Assembly (NCBI GenBank): GCA_021464415.1
Contig: CM038465.1
Span: 77,968,919 to 78,032,918 of the forward strand
Length of the DNA: 64,000 nt
Source of the DNA: Lonicera japonica
Taxonomy: Eukaryota; Streptophyta; Magnoliopsida; Dipsacales; Caprifoliaceae
Reading direction: 5' to 3'
Below are positions 13,471-23,582 of the stretch, in pieces. The notes beneath the pieces are model-generated. The model was not told the origin of the DNA. It ran no database searches and worked only from the letters and a program-made list of their open reading frames with translations. A program made the position numbers and the translations under genes. The first letter of the stretch is position 1; each line of letters begins with the position of its first letter.

Positions 13471-13684
13471 GGCTCTACTCCACTCCACTCCACTCCACTG
13501 AGTACGTACGTATGTATGTATTATTAGCAATTTAATTTGGCACGTACAGTAGGAAGCTAGCCAGCCTTATGTTACCTTACCGACACAGAGAGAAAGAGAA
13601 CGAGAAGGGCAGAGTTTAGATCTATAAAGGAAAGACTGAAAAGAGTATATGCGGGGCTACTGAAGTAATTATTAACGAGGGACA

Positions 13685-14561
13685 TCTATATTATAAAATA
13701 AGAATTTTTTGTAATAAAATAATAAATTAATTTAACGTCTTATATTAATTTGTATTGGTATTAACATTTAATATTTACTCACACACTAAACATATACACA
13801 AATATAACTCTTATATTTCTCTACTTTTTTACAACATTTCTCTCTCATCAAATTTTTAAAAAACTTTTAAATGCTATAACTTTAAATTTACAAATTCAAC
13901 TTTAATAAAATTTATATATTTGAAATATGTTCATCAACATCTACAAAATAAGGTCCATTGTAATTATTAAATTATGTATAAAAAAATTCAGGAAAAAGTT
14001 ATAAAACATTACAAATATAATGGCATATAAAACTTATAAAACATTACAAATATAATAGTTATTGAAAATATACATTTCTCTCTCATCAAATTTACAAATC
14101 CATTAGTTATTGAAAATATTACACAATGAATAAAAGATACTAAAATAAAATTAAAAATAAGTGTCCAACCTACCTCGAATATGGGGTGAAATTTTTTTGT
14201 ATTAGTGTCCAACTTACCTTAAATATAACATTTTTTTCTTTTAAATATACTAATAACACCATTACAATATAAAAGGATCGAAGCAATTTTAGGGTGATAA
14301 ATTTTTATATTACAATTCGATCTGCCTCGAATATAATATTTTTTTTCTCTTTTAAATACACTCATAACATCATTACATTATAAAACAGTCGATGCACTTT
14401 CAGGTCTAATTGGACAAGTAAGACAACCATACACATCTTCAGTCATAAGTAATATACAATCATACACATCTTTAATCCTCACATTTTTCACGTAATTATA
14501 TTTTATCTAATTATTATTTTTTATTCTTTTTATCGTGCCGGACGGCACAGGTATACCCTAG
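13685..14561 (+). mobile_element. Non-autonomous Helitron, both ends visible
   Basis: The 5' end is TCTATATTATAAAA preceded by A at 13684, typical of plant Helitrons. The 3' end has a GTGCCG/CGGCAC hairpin (14535-14548, loop GA), then nine bases, then CTAG at 14558-14561 followed by T. Insertion between A and T and the absence of TSDs fit the class. The element is 877 bp with no coding capacity. Its 3' 290 bp match the Helitron ending at 1709. It begins 215 bp upstream of the cytochrome b561 start codon, so it may overlap regulatory DNA. Confidence 0.87.
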
Positions 14562-14841
14562 TATATGCATATAATAATAATATTTTTTCCGTTGTTGGTT
14601 CTTTTTTTTTATTTTTAGATGTGTCTAAATAAATAATTATTTTTTATAAAAAATAAATACATATTTATTTTATTTTTTTGTTTTTTCATTTTTTAAGAAA
14701 AAATTTTGAGCAAAGAAAAGAATAAAAAAGAAAAGTTAATATAAATTAAGTAAAAAAATATAATAACAATGTTAAATCCTTAATAAATTATATTTTTCAA
14801 AAAAGATCGACAATTTGAGACAAAGAAAGAAAGCGAGTGTC
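14562..14841. other. AT-rich spacer
   Basis: Very AT-rich sequence between the Helitron and the large MULE. Nothing is recognised in it. Confidence 0.5.
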
Positions 14842-14848
14842 TTTTTCT

Positions 14849-15000
14849 GGAGTTGTTATTTAAATTAGGGTAGTTTTCAAACTTTATTAGGGAAATGGGG
14901 TTGTTTTGAACTTAATTGGGAAAATAGGGTGAGTTTAAAAACGCGGGTTAAAGTGGTGTTTTTTGGCTTAAAAACGCTGGAGTGACCAGCGTTTTTATTC
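14849..15000 (+). repeat. Left terminal inverted repeat of the large MULE
   Basis: It is inverted relative to 27397-27548. It contains AAAAACGCGGG (14939) and a 29-bp palindrome at 14969-14997 with 12-bp arms TAAAAACGCTGG/CCAGCGTTTTTA. The same block recurs in direct orientation at 15663-15815 with a second copy of the palindrome (15784-15812). Confidence 0.88.
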
Positions 15001-17021
15001 CGCCCAAAATTCTACCGCCCGCATTATCCTCACAGCAGCAAACTCACGCCCGCATTCATCCTCACAGCAGCAAACTCACAACAGCAATCCTCACAGCACA
15101 GCTAGTAAACCTCAAGCCAAAAACCACCATTGCACCTAGCGGTTTATCCATTAAAATCGCTGCTCCCATCAGTGATTTTATTCTTAAAATCGCTGACTCC
15201 CACGCACAGCTCTCTTCTTCTCCGTCTCCCTCGTTCGATCCGCCGCCGTCTCTCTCCCCCTCCCTTTCGCCGGAGCAGGTCACGTCCTCTCCCCCTCCCT
15301 GTCGCCGTCCAGATCTTGCTTTTCTCCCCGCCATAGCTCTCCTCCTTCCTCCCCCCTCGTAGATCCGTGGTTTTCCTAAACGGACCCCGCGCAAAATTAC
15401 ATCCGACGTGCCTCCTCTTGAATCCCAAGCAAGGTGATCTCCGTCTCCCTCCTCGAATTTAGTGTATGATTTGCATGGATTGCTATTTAATATGGGTTTC
15501 AATTTTAAAATTGGTTGGTGTTTCTCATGTCTATGTATGTATGTGTATAAGAACTGATATGTGTATGTATGTGTTTGAAATTTGTTGCTGCCTTTTTTTT
15601 TTTTTTTTTCTATGAACGATTTTTAGATATTAATCTCCATAATAATTGGAGTACACAAATAAATGAGTTGTTATTCAAACTAGGGTTCTTTTCGAACTTA
15701 ATTAGGTAAATAGGGTTGTTAGGAACTTAGCGGTGGAAATAGAGTGAGTTTAAAAACGCGGTTCAAAATGGTATTTTTTGGGTTAAAAACGCTGGAGTGA
15801 CCAGCGTTTTTAAACATATCACACAGCAGCAAAAAATTCCCCATCCCTTCGGCGATTGCTAGCTTGAAATCAAAATTTATTAGTGATTTCGCTAGTTGGA
15901 TTACTCTTATTTTTTGGAATTTGAAGCCAGTATATTAATTATGTTTTGTATATCCATGGCTGAGACTCTGCCTGTGAAGAAGGGGACTTCTCAAGCCAAC
16001 TGGCTTGTGCACAATGGGACATTATTGCTTTATATATTTCATTACTGTAATATATGGTTGGTTGTTGAATTTATCATTGTGCAAGTATATTTGTGTAACT
16101 TGGTATTAGAGGTGAGATGCTTTAGGAAAATTTGTGAGGTTCTTGTTATACAAAAGAGAAGCGTAATTTTATTTTCATAAACCCAGACCCAAGTGAGTGG
16201 AAGTAGCCTTACTTGAATAATTTCAGATTTTATTAGGTTATGATTTTTATTTAATTAGGCCAAGGCATTTTGGTTAAAACAATATCTATTATTGGAAGCA
16301 AAGGATTTCAAACATTAGGAAAATTTTATATGAGTTGGAGTGATCAATTGTTATCTCATTGCAACCTTTAGCAAATTTGTTACAACTGTAGAAATATAAC
16401 AGCTATAAAAATGCCTTGGCCTAAATGTAGTTTCCCTTTTTATTTTCTTTTATGTGATAAAGGCATCTCGAATTGGCTTTTGGTCAAGAAAGTAATATCT
16501 ATAATTTGAATATTTAGACTTTTTTTCTTTTTCTTAATAATTAATATCTCAAATCTCATAATAGAACATAAATTTATATGCTTGATCATTGTATGTTAAA
16601 ATTAATATTAACAAATAAAATACTAAAGTCTAAAACTCAATTTAATATGAACTCGATTGTCCGTTAAAATATTAACATAAAAACAGAGGGAGAAAAAAGA
16701 GTTAAATTAGATATTTGTTGGTTAGAGAAATAGAGGAGATAAAGCATACACTTAGGGAAAGAGGGAGAAAAAAAGTGACTATATTTGTTTTTCTGATTAA
16801 GTTGTGGATTTTAATATATAATTTAATTTTTATTTGACTGGGAGATGAATTTGTTTGGTAAATTGTAAAAAAACTTGATAAACAGGTGAATAAAAAAATA
16901 ATGGATTGTTGTAAAAACAAATGGAACTCTGCCAAAATTTTGAGAAATTATAAATTTTGTTACATTGAAAAATTATTGTTATGATTAAGATGGGGATAAT
17001 TATATATATATTTTCGCAGAA
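15001..17021. other. Noncoding left arm of the large MULE
   Basis: It contains CT-rich, more GC-rich sequence (15000-15450) that could be a promoter region, the second TIR-like block (15663-15815), and the first copy of a 190-bp repeat (16795-16990). No convincing gene is seen. A short open frame at 15896-16180 resembles nothing I know. The poly(T) tract at 15592-15610 is simple repeat. Confidence 0.5.
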
Positions 17022-19200
17022 ATGTCTTCGAACTCCTGTTCCTATTCTGGATCATGTTCATACGTGACTTGTTTCTATGGAGAAGTAGCTCCTATTAGAG
17101 TTTCATGGACCTCGAGAAACCCGGGTTGGAGATTCTTTGGTTGTAAGAAATATGGAAATAATGGATGCAACTTTTTTCAATGGGTTGATAAGGATAAAAC
17201 TGTTGAGGAAGAGATGAAAGAAGTTTGCGATCAAATAAGGCACGTAGCGGTCCAAAAAGAAGATTGGAGGGCAGTTGTTGAAGGGGTGAAGGATTTGAAC
17301 ACCCGTTTGTTGAAAGGAATAGAAAAGGAGAGGGAAAAAATAGAAGAAATACAGAGAAAGTACGAGAGATGCAAAAAATCACTCAAGTGTGCAAGTCGTA
17401 TCATGTATTTGCTTGTGTTTTTACTTGTTGTGTCAGTTTTATGTAACTTGTTTAATTAGGTGGTGTAGACTTATATGTATAGCTTTAGAACTTGTTTGTT
17501 AATTATGTACATATGCGGTTCAAGTTGTTGCACATACAATATGTAATGCGATATTATAATGTAATTTTATTAGTTAATGAATGAATATATATTGCATTTA
17601 AGTTATGTACACAAATATACTATTGGCAGATGAATTGATTATTACTTTATACCTAATGAACATGTACATGAAACAGGTATTTGCTAATGGATCCTGGTCC
17701 AGAGGATCGCCGTCTATTATATTTACAGGGTCATCATAGGTCTTCCGCGATATGGGATGGCCATGACCCTGCATTGTTAGAACCACGTAGGAGCGATACA
17801 GAGTTTCGCGGGCCCGATGGAGAGCGTATTATCCTGCCTGAGAGGGTCCAACGTATACTATTACGTGCAGGCTTTTACGGAGTGTACCGCGTAGGTCATA
17901 TTCAGTATGATCGCGCACTGATTACATCGTTGGTGGAGCGGTGGCGGCAAGAAACGCATACGTTTCATCTACCCGTTGGAGAGTGCACTATCACACTCCA
18001 AGATGTCGCGATACTTCTCGGATTACCCATTAACGGCCATGCCGTTACTGCCCCTCCATTAGATGCTCCACCAACTGACGTGTGTGAGCGCGTATTGGGC
18101 GTCCGACCACCGGATCACGCTCTTAGGAATTCAAAGCTGAAGCTATCCTGGATAGCTGATACATTTCGAGAGATACCTGCCCATGATGCCGAGGACGTTG
18201 TTGTCGAGCGATACACTCGTGCGTGGATTGCACAATCGCTTGGCGGTTCGATTTTAGCTGATAAGTCCTCGTCGTTTATCAAAGTGTCATTTCTCCCACT
18301 ACTTCAGGATTTAAATAGGGTGGGTAATTATAGTTTGGGGAGTGCAGCCCTTGCCGTCTTGTATAGGGAGATGTGTCGAGGTACTCGTATCAGATCCAGG
18401 CAGATTGCAGGTCCATTGATGTTGTTACAGGTATAAATTAAGGCTAAATTTTTTTTAAAAAAATTTGGATCTACAATTTATACGGTCGATAATATATTAT
18501 GAATTTTTTTTTAGTTATGGTGTTGGGAGAGATTGTCTCATCTTCGCCCCCAACGGGTCGATATAGCTATTGCTGAGGAGGAGGCAGTTCATTCGATTGA
18601 TAGACCACCACACGGAGCCAGGTTTGATGATACAAAATAAGACATTTGTTAATATGGGTTACGATTTGATGTTTGACACCCCACATCTATTTAATACAGG
18701 TGGCGGACGAGGTTTTCACTCGAGCGAACTCCGATACATGTTTTGACGCATTATAGGGACCAACTAGATCGTATGCGAGCGGAGCAGGTTATTCTAATTA
18801 TTATAATCTTAATTAGTATCAATGAATTAGTCTGAGAATGAATTGTTATAATCTTATTTGCTTTTATGATTAAGTTGTGGATAATTATATATAATTTATT
18901 TTTAGTTTGATTGGGAGATGAACTTGTTTGAATTGTTTGTAAAATACATGATTAACAGGTGAATATTGAAATATGGGATTCCTGTAAAAACAAACGAAAC
19001 TCTGCCGAAATTTAGAAAAAATTATAATTTTGAACTATTGTTTATTGTTTTATGATTACATTGGGAGATGAATTTGTGGTATATATTATAAAATACTTGC
19101 TAAACAGGTGAATATTAAAATACTGGGTTATTGTAAAAACAAACGAAACTCTGCCAAAATTTAGACAATATAAATTGAGTTACGTTGAACAGGTGAATAT
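16795..19200 (+). repeat. 190-bp block present three times in the large MULE
   Basis: The three copies lie at about 16795-16990 (upstream of the GRF gene), 18868-19045 and 19053-19200 (the latter two both in PMD intron 3). Shared features in the same order are GGGAGATGAA, AACAGGTGAATA, TTGTAAAAACAAA and AACTCTGCC. The copies have diverged in length. One copy sits immediately before the start of one gene and the other two lie in an intron of its neighbour. Confidence 0.8.
17022..17459 (+). CDS. GRF-type zinc finger protein with C-terminal membrane anchor
   Basis: A single open frame encodes 145 aa. Residues about 12-57 form a GRF zinc finger: Cys12 or Cys17, then PGWRFFGCKK (Cys41) and NNGCNFFQW (Cys49), with the Gly-x-Arg-Phe-like core. 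GRF fingers bind single-stranded nucleic acid in larger DNA repair proteins. Residues about 62-120 are charged and probably coiled coil, and 127-144 form a hydrophobic C-terminal helix. Small plant proteins with this architecture are common and often lie in transposons. The gene is inside the large MULE, upstream of and co-directional with the PMD gene (227 bp apart). The ATG follows TTTTCGCAG, so an upstream noncoding exon is possible. The function within the element is not known. Confidence 0.82.
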   Translation: MSSNSCSYSGSCSYVTCFYGEVAPIRVSWTSRNPGWRFFGCKKYGNNGCNFFQWVDKDKTVEEEMKEVCDQIRHVAVQKEDWRAVVEGVKDLNTRLLKGIEKEREKIEEIQRKYERCKKSLKCASRIMYLLVFLLVVSVLCNLFN

Positions 19201-20926
19201 TAATGATACTCATAAGTTGTAGTTAATACTTTACAGATGATCTGGCAGCCGTACACCGCACATGTTATGGCAATATTGCCTCCCTATTGTCTTGCTGGCC
19301 AGGCTGTATGGCGGACGCGGTCACCCCTTATCTGTTTTGAGATTGTGGAGTGGCACCTCCCTGACAGAGTGATGAGGCAATTTGGACTACAACAGAACAT
19401 CCCTGGAGATTTTGACACAAGTGAGCAATTGCACGATACAGATCTTAGGGGGAGGGGGCGAGGAGATCCTGTTGATTGGATGCAGTATCACCATGACTTC
19501 ATTGCCTTTTGGGACCGCCGACATGAGCACGTAGTTAACGCGGATGTGTTACAAGGCCCGATTCAGTACGACCATCCTTACATGGTTTGGTTTCGTACCG
19601 TTACTCGACGTTTCATACTTGCGGCGCCTGAGCATCCTCCCGAGTTCGGTCCTGAGCCAGTAGGGGTGACATTGGAGATTCTGGTAAATTCTAATTGATT
19701 ATATAAAAAGTATTTTCAAATTTTTGAAGATTTTTATTTTATATTTATAATGGAGTTTTAATGGTACAGGGTATACACTTGCTAAGATATATGCATTGGC
19801 TATGAACCATCCTTTGCGGTCTATCACAGGAGATTCCACATCATATGAGATATCTGACCTAGCACATAGTGCTCTTGTTACAGTTCGACAAGAGTTTCGG
19901 CTATCTGTTGATCCATTGCAGGTCCACGAACCTGTACCCGCCCCGATCCCACGACCCTCTCGCCGACGTCAGAGGCGACCCACAATGGGAACGTCGTCTT
20001 CACATGATGGTGGCCCGTCTACCTCTACATTATCTTCCCCGCCAGCCCCCAACTTACCAGATTCCACGACTATTACTACTAGTCCGTTACCTATTCCCAT
20101 TCCCACTACCACTACCAGTACTACTACTACCACATTACCCTCTCCCAGTATTACTACTACTCCTCCGTTACCCATTCCCACTACCACTAGTAGTAGTACT
20201 ACTACCTCATTACCTACTACCACTAGTACTACTACTACTACTACTCCTCCTTTACCCATTCCCACTACCACTAGTAGTAGTACTACTACCTCATTACCTA
20301 CTACCACTAGTACTCCTCATCCTCCTCCTTCACCCATTCCCACTACCACGACCACTAGTACTAGTACTACTACCTCATTACACATTCCCACTACTACTAC
20401 TATTACTACTACTACTACTCCTTCACACATTCCCACTCCGCTTCCTTCTCCTCATCCTTTACCCATTCCCACTACCTCGACCATTAGTACTACTACCCCA
20501 TTACCCATTCCCACTACTACTACGACCACTGCTACCACCTTTTCCTCTCCCTCGCCCCCTGACCTATCACAGGCAGATACACTTCCTACCATATTCGAGG
20601 ATTTTGACATGGGACATTATGTCTCTATATTGACGACAGACACATCATTTACTTCACCACACGTGTCACAGCAGATTCCGCTCGTACATTCACAGTCACC
20701 GACACTTACACCCACGGAGCATGCTGAGGGATTGACACAGTTGGTCATACCAGAGGTTGTAGATGCACCTGTGGTACCTATCGGTATAGGTCGAGGGAGA
20801 GGTAGACCGAGGGGTAGGGCTACGGACAAGGGCAAATGTGAGGGTGTAGAGGCACATACCCATACGGAGGTTGAGAGGGATGAGAGGCCGAAGAGGAAGA
20901 GGAAAAAACCTAGTTGTGGTACCTAG
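17687..20926 (+). CDS. Plant mobile domain (PMD) protein, transposon-borne
   Basis: Proposed exons are 17687-18430, 18515-18621, 18700-18787, 19237-19683 and 19787-20926, giving about 841 aa. The PMD signature is clear: RVQRILLRAGFYGVYRVGHI, then FHLPVGECTITLQDVAILLG, LWCWERLSHLRP, and PLICFEIVEWHLPDRVMRQF. Host relatives (MAIN, MAIL1, PP7L) act in gene silencing and genome stability; many PMD genes are carried by MULE and Gypsy elements. The last exon encodes a long Thr/Ser/Pro tract of PIPTTT-type units (about 20080-20560), then a GRGRGRPRGR hook and a basic KRKRKK tail. The last acceptor is uncertain: the stronger TACAG at 19769 shifts the frame and stops at 19803, whereas GCTAAG at 19786 keeps the frame. 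The start is the ATG opening MDPGPEDRRLL. Confidence 0.87.
20081..20565 (+). repeat. Coding minisatellite (ACTACC/ACTACT-rich)
   Basis: Imperfect units such as CCCATTCCCACTACCAC recur through the last PMD exon and encode Thr/Ser/Pro tracts. The antisense strand also stays open here, which is an effect of the composition and not a second gene. Confidence 0.85.
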
Positions 20927-21421
20927 TAGGTTTATTGTTAATTATTACTATTGTACAAAGATATTTGTTTTGCTTAGTTGTAATATTTTATTAAATGATA
21001 AAATGGTTTGTACTAATGAGTTACCAATCCACTGCAATACCCATTCAATAGCTTATAAATAATTTAAAAAATATATCACAGATAAAATATGGTTTACAGA
21101 TAAAATACATCACAGATAATAACTACGAAACTTGGGTTACAATATTTAATATCACAAATAAAATATTATAACAAACAACTGGACATTACATTTTTTTCAA
21201 TATCACAATAACACGTGGTTAGAAAAACCATTACATTAGATAGACATAAACACAACCGTAGTAAAACATACTAGGTTACAGGCAAATAATACATTCATAC
21301 ATACTAAATAAGATCATCAGATGCTAATTGGCGGACATCCATTAAAAAGATCATAACACATTCATTCTTGTTAATACTTACCACTACTAGTCTGTTACAA
21401 GTTTTCTTATGTCGCGTGATT
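20927..21421. other. Convergent spacer inside the large MULE
   Basis: AT-rich DNA between the PMD stop and the leftward 230-codon gene. It should carry the 3' ends of both transcripts. Nothing else is recognised. Confidence 0.5.
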
Positions 21422-22114
21422 TCAATTAGTTTCCATTTGCATCTGTGCATCTGGAGTCGTTGCCATTTCTTCAGTATTGTACTCATCACCTGTATTCAAC
21501 GACTCTGCTCTCGATATGGCAGTTTGACATACATTGTTTAGCAAATCTTCTGGGTCATGACCGTGCAAAGATCCATTTGCATTGGTTACCCATTCAAACT
21601 GAGTTGCTTCGTGACGGCCGTTGTCCATTACAGGCTTGTTGGAGTTAAACTTTGCTATTAAAAGTACATGTCTATTAATTGGCTCCGTCAATGGATGTAG
21701 TGAGCTATGTCCAGATGCAACAACCCTCCAGTGTTCACCAAATACTTCAAACCAGAACTTGTCAAATAGAGTGTAGTCGTAGTATACCCATTTATCCCAT
21801 GTGATATACAAATGTGGTGAGAAGACAATAGGCATGTGATAAGTATTTAGCAAGTACCACAGATAGACATAAAACACAGGCGTCCATGAGTACAAAGGCA
21901 CGAACGCAAGCGGTGAACGATAGGGGAAGTCAAGATTCGGCCATTGATATAGAAAAAATCTTGGCCTCAAAAGAGGAGATGGAGTTCGCAATAAGCCTTC
22001 ACACATTGATATGATTCTAGTAGCTCGATTCCTCCTTAATCGAGCTCGTATTTCTCCTTGAATTTCTACTGGAAGGAGTGGAATCAAATCATCAATTATA
22101 GATGAGTTGCTCAT
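21422..22114 (-). CDS. Unknown 230-aa protein of the large MULE
   Basis: An uninterrupted frame from the ATG at 22114 starts MSNSSIIDDLIPLLP. It is rich in aromatic residues in the middle (for example FVPLYSWTPVFYVYLWYLL and WDKWVYYDYTLFDKFWFEVFG) and acidic near the C-terminus. I do not recognise a domain. The two aromatic stretches are not long enough or hydrophobic enough to be called confident membrane helices. It lies between PMD and the SANT-like gene, on the same strand as the transposase. Its length, its clean frame and its position among intact genes argue that it is real. It may be a cargo or accessory protein of the element. Confidence 0.6.
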   Translation of the reverse strand: MSNSSIIDDLIPLLPVEIQGEIRARLRRNRATRIISMCEGLLRTPSPLLRPRFFLYQWPNLDFPYRSPLAFVPLYSWTPVFYVYLWYLLNTYHMPIVFSPHLYITWDKWVYYDYTLFDKFWFEVFGEHWRVVASGHSSLHPLTEPINRHVLLIAKFNSNKPVMDNGRHEATQFEWVTNANGSLHGHDPEDLLNNVCQTAISRAESLNTGDEYNTEEMATTPDAQMQMETN

Positions 22115-22543
22115 TTTGTTTTTATAGTAAGATAAGGGTAAGATGATTGTAAAATTTTGGTAGTAAGATTAGAATGAGCTAAGAGTAATATCACTACGCT
22201 TCTTATATAGGACAACAACCACTGTCAAGCATGGGTTTGTACAGTGTAAATCTTCAGTATATCTTTAAATGTTTGATATGGGAAAAAGAAATGACTTGAC
22301 GAATCACTGAAAAAGTAAATAAGATTAGACCAGTCCCTGCTCCCTGCTTTTTCTAGGACTACTTTCTAGAGCAATGTTAACCCATTCACTTAAACATTGC
22401 ACATAAAACATTGTAAAGCATATTAATACATTAGATTAAACAATACATTTTAAAATAGATGTCTAGTTGGTACAGTCCTAACCAAACTTCGAAGATACAA
22501 CATTACGATTGTTGTAATTAAAACATTACACATGATACAAATA

Positions 22544-23118
22544 TTAGTTGATAGAGTGCTTGAGAAACTGCCAGTACAATATATAAGGGAAGTTGACACC
22601 TTCTTCCACCAAGTACATGAGATGGGCGTGTTCTTGCTGCATTAAAAATAAGATAAAAAATTGTGCATTAGATACCATATAAATAACGATGAGCAAAAAT
22701 AAAATAAATTATAATTGTTAAAGTAACCTTTTACCATTTCCCTTTCAACATCACCGTAAAATTTTGCCAAGTAGTGGCCCTGTTGAGCAGGAGATAGAGT
22801 GATGTATTTTGGATGAGGAGGAGGCATTTCCTTCTCATTGTAAAATCGGTTAAATTTTTTCACCGCTGGTTCAACCTTTGCCCACAGTTGAGCTAGTTGA
22901 TCAGCCATGACAACCCTGTCTTTCCACAAGGAGTTCGAGTTCTTAGGTGCTGCATTAAAAATTCTAGCCATTTCTTCCCATGTTCGTGGGTTATCCCGCT
23001 CACACCACTTACCATCATAAGTAATTTTTCTCCATGTCTCACACAGCAAAATTACATCTGGTGTTTCAAAATCATCATCATCTCCTGATTGGTTATTATT
23101 TGAGCTTGAAGAAGTCAT
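22544..23118 (-). CDS. SANT/trihelix-like small protein, two exons
   Basis: The exons are 23118-22735 and 22636-22544, joined at ATG|GTAAAAGG and AATGCAG|CAAGAA in phase 0 to give 158 aa. After a Ser/Asn/Asp-rich start, residues about 20-95 contain spaced tryptophans (ETWRKI, RTWEEMARIF, SLWKDRV, QLWAKV), a pattern of SANT/Myb-like or trihelix DNA-binding folds seen in plant transposon accessory proteins. Residues after 100 (AQQGHYLAKFYGDVEREM, then EHAHLMYLVEEG) look helical. Reading through the intron gives an unrelated hydrophobic tail, so the spliced form is preferred. It lies 464 bp downstream of the transposase stop on the same strand. The family assignment is tentative. Confidence 0.6.
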
Positions 23119-23582
23119 TATTTGTTGAGAGTGAGATGAAAAAAATTGACAAACATATGTTGCTTAAATAATGTTTACATAGGCGTGCCTTGCGACAGTA
23201 TAGTAGTTGGAGCGCATGGGACACTAATTACTGCTATGACACTTAGATGACAATACACTGCACTGACACTGAAATGACAATACAATGCAGCCTGACTGAG
23301 ATGACAATACACTGGTATGACTTACAATACAGGCACAGCATGCTATGCAATATCAGCCATCCTGACATTGAAGGCTGATATAGAAAAGATATGTTGGTTT
23401 ATATTCAATTTTTAGAGGGGCATTTCCATCATATATTTAAGGCATGTGATAGTAATTAAATTAAATTCTTGTAATTACTAATAAATGTAAAACATAATAA
23501 AATTAAATGCGTTGTGCAAATTTATATAAATAAATATCCGAAAAACAGAAAGTTTGAAATCTTACAAATTAAAGCAGCATGT

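Noticed and set aside
14982..15502. Overlapping open frames on both strands in GC-richer DNA
   Set aside because: No domain, no splice partner, and both strands are open because of composition. More likely a promoter region of the MULE.
15896..16180. 94-codon frame in the left arm of the MULE
   Set aside because: No recognisable family and no neighbouring exon; it may be a captured fragment but cannot be supported as a gene.
19969..20307. Long open frame antisense to the PMD last exon
   Set aside because: It only reflects the triplet composition of the Thr/Ser/Pro repeat; it gives a Val/Gly-rich translation with no family.
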